13,120 nt of DNA, taken from the NCBI GenBank assembly GCA_016758965.1, contig JAEPRB010000456.1:1-13120 (forward strand). Reading direction: 5' to 3'. Source of the DNA: Circinella minor (Eukaryota > Mucoromycota > Mucoromycetes > Mucorales > Lichtheimiaceae). Of the stretch, positions 10,401-13,120 are shown one piece after another (position 1 is the first letter of the stretch; every line of letters starts with the position of its first letter). Below the pieces are notes generated by a model. That model had not been told where the DNA came from and did no database searches. It saw only the letters and a list, made by a program, of their open reading frames with translations. Made by a program: the position numbers and the translations under genes.

Positions 10401-11220
10401 GCACGGCGATTACGGGATGCAGTTTTTGTGGTTGACAAGGATGATAGAAAGAAAGTTGAAGAATATCTTGGTAAAAAGGGACTCACCTGGGCTTATATTA
10501 TGAACACCAATGCATCATGGATCCTACGTAGGGTTAAGCGAGTTGTCCCATCACCCGATGAGCTCGGACCGGTTGTTCAAGAATTATTTGATGAATATGG
10601 AAATCTTATATGTGTAAAAACAGGACGTACGTTATTTGACAAGAATGCATGGAAACAAGCTGATAACATGATCAAAGCAATTTACGAAGGGCAAATATCT
10701 GATCATCCTGATGTACCTCTTTATTATAAAATTGGTTTCGATAAGAAAGCCGGATTATCAATATATCGCTGCTGTAGAGGAACAAATTCTCTTGAGGGTG
10801 GTGTTCACCAAAATATCATTCGCGCTATTGGTTCAAGTGGAGCTGGCCCACATATGGCTGATTGTTTTCTTGCCGAGTATCGACTTCGCCATAACATCAA
10901 AGTAAATAATCCAATTTGATTTTTTATTTTTATATTTATTAAACGTTTCTAATAGATATATAATATTGAAACTAATATATAATGAACAGGTTGGCAGCAT
11001 GAACCGTTATCAAAAGCCACATAAAAGTCATTACGACTTATGGATGATAGAAGCACTATTATATTTACAGATGAAACCTAGTATTTTTTGTAGTGGTGGT
11101 GCCATTGTTGATCAATCATCTATTATCTATTCTCAAGGTCTACATTTGAGATCGTCTAATGAGACTTTTGGGATTGGGATGTTTTCTGAAAAGGTTGCAA
11201 AGAAGTTTGGAATTGATTAA
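7411..11220 (+). CDS. AT-hook / DUF6729-like / transposase core with embedded DEDDy exonuclease
   Basis: Six exons fit: 7411-7614, 7683-8167, 8251-9274, 9347-9847, 9930-10901 and 10990-11220, about 1138 residues. The first intron is ambiguous: a GTTGGC donor at 7615 with acceptor 7682, or GTATGA at 7631 with acceptor 7722. ATG 7411 is preferred because the AT-hook (RGPGRPFGSKNKP) follows; an upstream in-frame ATG at 7321 adds only a hydrophobic leader. Residues 150-250 look like DUF6729, with C201, C206 and C241-x2-C244. An RNase H-like core follows: D396 in KGDHTFK and D466 in LTDNVRGD. A WRN-type exonuclease comes next: D549-x-E551 in GLDCEW, D608 in ITGDLNKL, and a third motif YSALYAW with Tyr682 where Asp is expected. 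An acidic Ser/Glu linker leads to E1027 in RGTNSLEGGVHQN and to NRYQKPHKSHYDLW. TAA at 11218 stops the frame while family-like sequence continues. The proposed role, element mobilisation, is inference; the domain calls are stronger. Confidence 0.8.
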
Positions 11221-11970
11221 CAGCCACAACCAAAAAGCTGTAACCTATACCAGTATCGTCATTCAACAACAATCGCACGCCCATTATCCGTTGAAACAAC
11301 CATTAATTTATTTTTACCAGATGGTTCAACCTCCAATCTATTAAACAAGCGATATAAATTTCTTGCACAGAAACAAGGTACCAAATATGCAGTTACACCG
11401 ATACACACTCCACAAGAATTGGAAAAGTTTCGTAAATTTATAAAAGAACCTGCCAAGGGTAGTATTAGTGCGAATCAATGGGTAGATCTTTCAATTCAAT
11501 GGAATAAGTCTATTTCACAACCAGTAGATGGAGTTGTCATCTTTTATAAGACTCCTGAACATCTTAAAATACATTACGAACATTGGAACGTTAAGCGAAT
11601 AATGGGTGCCAGCATTGCTATAAGTAACAGAATATGTGAAGTAATGCATGAAGAATTACAGTCACCAGAGCGAAGTAGTCCTGTTTTAGTCACACAAACA
11701 CCATCACCACCACCGTTTGCCACTACCATATCTACTATGTAAAGATTAGGATCATTATCATCATTACCACCATCACCATTATCGGCTTCATGGGTCTCAG
11801 CTATACCTTCGTCCTCATCTATGCCATCAGCATCATCACCCTCAATCACAGCTGTTTCTCCTGGCCCCAGTATTAGGAAAATTGAGCCAGCATCATCACA
11901 ACCTATTCCATTAAAACCCTTGTTTTCTGTAAATGTAACTATTCCTAAAAAAAGGGCAAGACATCGATAA
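11221..11970 (+). pseudogene. In-frame C-terminal continuation of the exonuclease-transposase gene
   Basis: After the TAA at 11218-11220 the same frame stays open with protein-like content to TAA 11740-11742, then again to TAA 11968-11970. The first part carries YAVTPIHTPQELEKFRKF and later IFYKTPEHLKIHYEHW, which read as a conserved extension and not noise. The second part is Ser/Pro-rich and ends in a basic PKKRARHR tail that could be a nuclear localisation signal. No frameshift is needed, so two nonsense mutations explain the breaks best. A short intron over 11218 was considered, but available splice sites would remove conserved sequence. Whether truncation abolishes function is unknown, because all the D, D, E and exonuclease motifs lie upstream of the first stop. 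Confidence 0.65.
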
Positions 11971-11975
11971 ATTCA

Positions 11976-11981
11976 AATAAA
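11976..11981 (+). promoter_or_regulatory. Candidate polyadenylation signal AATAAA
   Basis: AATAAA lies six bases after the last in-frame stop (11968-11970) of the plus-strand gene. A second AATAAA lies at 12061-12066. Either could direct 3' end formation; nothing else is coding between 11971 and the right TIR. Confidence 0.4.
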
Positions 11982-12114
11982 ACAAGAACATTATACATAT
12001 ACTATTTTATATACTTCCATAACTTCAATTATGCGCATCACAAATTATATACAGTAGCATAATAAAGAAATTCTTCTCCGATTAATAGTTGAGTCTCGTT
12101 TTTACTCTTCTTTC

Positions 12115-12163
12115 TTTTTTTTTTTTTTTTTTTTTTTTTTCAAAAAAAAAAAAAAATAAAAAA
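12115..12163. repeat. T26-C-A14-T-A7 homopolymer inverted pair
   Basis: An uninterrupted run of 26 T is followed by a single C and then 14 A, T and 7 A. The two arms could form a long A-T hairpin. It lies just inside the right terminal inverted repeat. Homopolymer lengths are prone to sequencing error. Confidence 0.8.
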
Positions 12164-12173
12164 ATAGTAAATC

Positions 12174-12236
12174 TCCCCCAGGTATATTACTAGGGCCAAA
12201 TATTTGGTACCCTTATAAACGGAGAGATGACGGAGG
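12174..12236 (-). repeat. Right terminal inverted repeat of the exonuclease-transposase element
   Basis: The core 12176-12205 (CCCCAGGTA, 10 nt, GCCAAATATTT) is the inverted partner of 7187-7216. It contains a perfect 12-bp palindrome, CCAAATATTTGG, at 12196-12207. Outer sequence to about 12236 (TATAAACGGAGAGATGACGG) partly matches the outer left TIR. Together the TIRs define an element of about 5.1 kb that contains exactly one gene. Confidence 0.7.
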
Positions 12237-12239
12237 TAA

Positions 12240-13120
12240 TAATAATAAATAATATAAATGGAAATAAGGGAGACAATATATGAAAGAATATAGGAGGAAC
12301 AGATGGGTGATGAATAAAAGTAACCAACAGGTAAATAAGTTAGGTAGAAGTATTTACCCGGCGACGACCCAGATTCCTAGGTTGGAATTGTCGCTTTGAT
12401 GTCACATTTGGAGCTGACGCGGAACTGTGAACCAAACCCGCTTCAGACGCGACAGACTTGACACGTGTGGTGCTTTGATGTTATGATAAAAAGGTAAGAA
12501 AAATAAATAAAGAACAAAAATAGAAAGGATTACAAAATAAGGGAAATAGCAATAAGTGGGTTCAAAGAAGTTACGGGTTGAGTATAGGGTGAATAAGATG
12601 TATAAGAAAGAAAAAAAAGTAATATAAGAAAAATATAACCAAGATCACCCCAAAGAATCTCACAACGATTTCGAAAGAAAATATCAAAAATAAATAAAAT
12701 AAAATTTAACCAAAAGTTATTATACCGGAGCGAAAGAGCAAAATTCCTCCTTTTGTATTTATTAGATTTTTACCTTTTATACTCAGGCAAAATAATTAAG
12801 AGATATCAAAAAGAAATAAAATTCTTAACTATATAAAATGATAATTAGATTGTAATAGATCCTTTGATCAATAGAGAAAAATACGGGTGGATATGGATGG
12901 GGATAACAGAGGTATCGGTAATAAAGAAATATAATAAAGTTTTATAAGAAAACGAGGTGAGGATACGATTCGAATAAGAAAAAGGAGATTCACCCATAAT
13001 TTAGTTACCAAGAAGAGGAGGAATAAATGATGGTAAAACTAACAACAAGATAGTAAGAATAAGGTTGAGAAAATAGATGAATGGGATAAAAGTAGATGAC
13101 AACAGAGTAATAAAATAATA
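12240..13120. other. Purine-biased non-coding flank
   Basis: The plus strand is strongly purine-rich: three separate 60-base lines that I counted (12541, 12601 and 12901) each hold about 43 A or G of 60. No credible gene is seen on either strand. The bias is broken only by the GC-richer island at 12359-12476. A shorter, similar purine-rich patch occurs at 1666-1720 inside the left candidate LTR. This could be the flank or untranslated region of another element, but no ends are visible. Confidence 0.6.
12359..12476. other. GC-richer island with short inverted and direct repeats
   Basis: This 118-bp segment is clearly richer in C and G than its surroundings. GCGAC near 12362 pairs with GTCGC near 12390, and ATTCC pairs with GGAAT inside that, giving an imperfect hairpin. 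GCTTTGATGT occurs twice, near 12393 and 12472. On the minus strand a frame of about 45 codons is open, ending with a donor-like GGTAAATAC near 12357, so it could be a relic exon. I do not recognise a protein, and tRNA or 5S features are absent. Confidence 0.4.

Noticed and set aside
11739..11800. An intron starting GTAAAG at 11739 that would remove the second stop.
   Set aside because: Joining to the CAG at 11798-11800 shifts frame and soon meets a stop, while the unspliced frame stays Ser/Pro-rich and ends in a basic tail.
11574..11849. Minus-strand acidic Asp/Gly-rich open frame (91 codons).
   Set aside because: It is the complement of the Ser/Pro-rich tail of the plus-strand gene and has no independent support.
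551..11970. Possible stop-codon reassignment, because several long frames are interrupted by single in-frame stops.
   Set aside because: All three codons (TAG, TGA, TAA) appear as interruptions, and the same frames also end with them. Independent decay of transposon copies explains this better.
12359..12476. tRNA or 5S rRNA gene in the GC-richer island.
   Set aside because: There is no T-loop GGTTCRA motif, no cloverleaf with correct arm spacing, and no 5S-like internal control sequence.

Overview
The window looks like nuclear DNA from an early-diverging fungus, probably Mucoromycota (Mucorales-like or Glomeromycotina-like). The reasons are high AT content, GT-AG introns of about 68-93 nt inside long reading frames, low-complexity Asn/Gln/Ser tracts, and three classes of transposable element that are common there. 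I see no bacterial operon structure, no rRNA, no recognisable tRNA and no obvious host housekeeping gene. The assignment is inference from content only.

Layout, left to right. (1) 114-1992, minus strand: the 5' part of a decayed Ty3/gypsy-type LTR retrotransposon. It has a candidate LTR (1566-1992), a candidate primer binding site (1552-1563), a gag with two internal stops and a broken zinc knuckle (551-1525), and the start of pol with a degenerate retropepsin motif (114-419). (2) 2077-2326: ten copies of a short T-rich motif, TTTTYGTGYAG, all in one orientation. (3) 3019-6114, minus strand: a four-exon Mutator-like (MULE) transposase gene with an N-terminal WRKY-GCM1-type zinc finger and a C-terminal OTU-like protease domain. 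It is inactivated by three in-frame stops and one frameshift in an A12 run. (4) 6335-6951: degenerate tandem repeats, an ATC microsatellite and a second, three-copy cluster of the T-rich motif. (5) about 7136-12236, plus strand: a self-contained element of about 5.1 kb bounded by imperfect terminal inverted repeats. It carries one six-exon gene (7411-11220, with an in-frame tail to 11970) whose product combines an AT-hook, a DUF6729-like zinc-binding region, a split RNase H-like D-D-E core and a WRN-type DEDDy 3'-5' exonuclease lying between the second D and the E. (6) 12240-13120: strongly purine-biased non-coding DNA with one GC-richer island.

The most interesting item is the right-hand element: a TIR-bounded gene that appears to have a 3'-5' exonuclease embedded inside a transposase-like catalytic core. 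In this copy the third exonuclease acidic residue is replaced by Tyr, and two in-frame stops cut off the C-terminal tail. The two transposase genes share the E-motif signature N-x-x-E-x-x-H, although the rest of their architecture differs. The window is best read as a transposon graveyard with one unusual, nearly intact resident.
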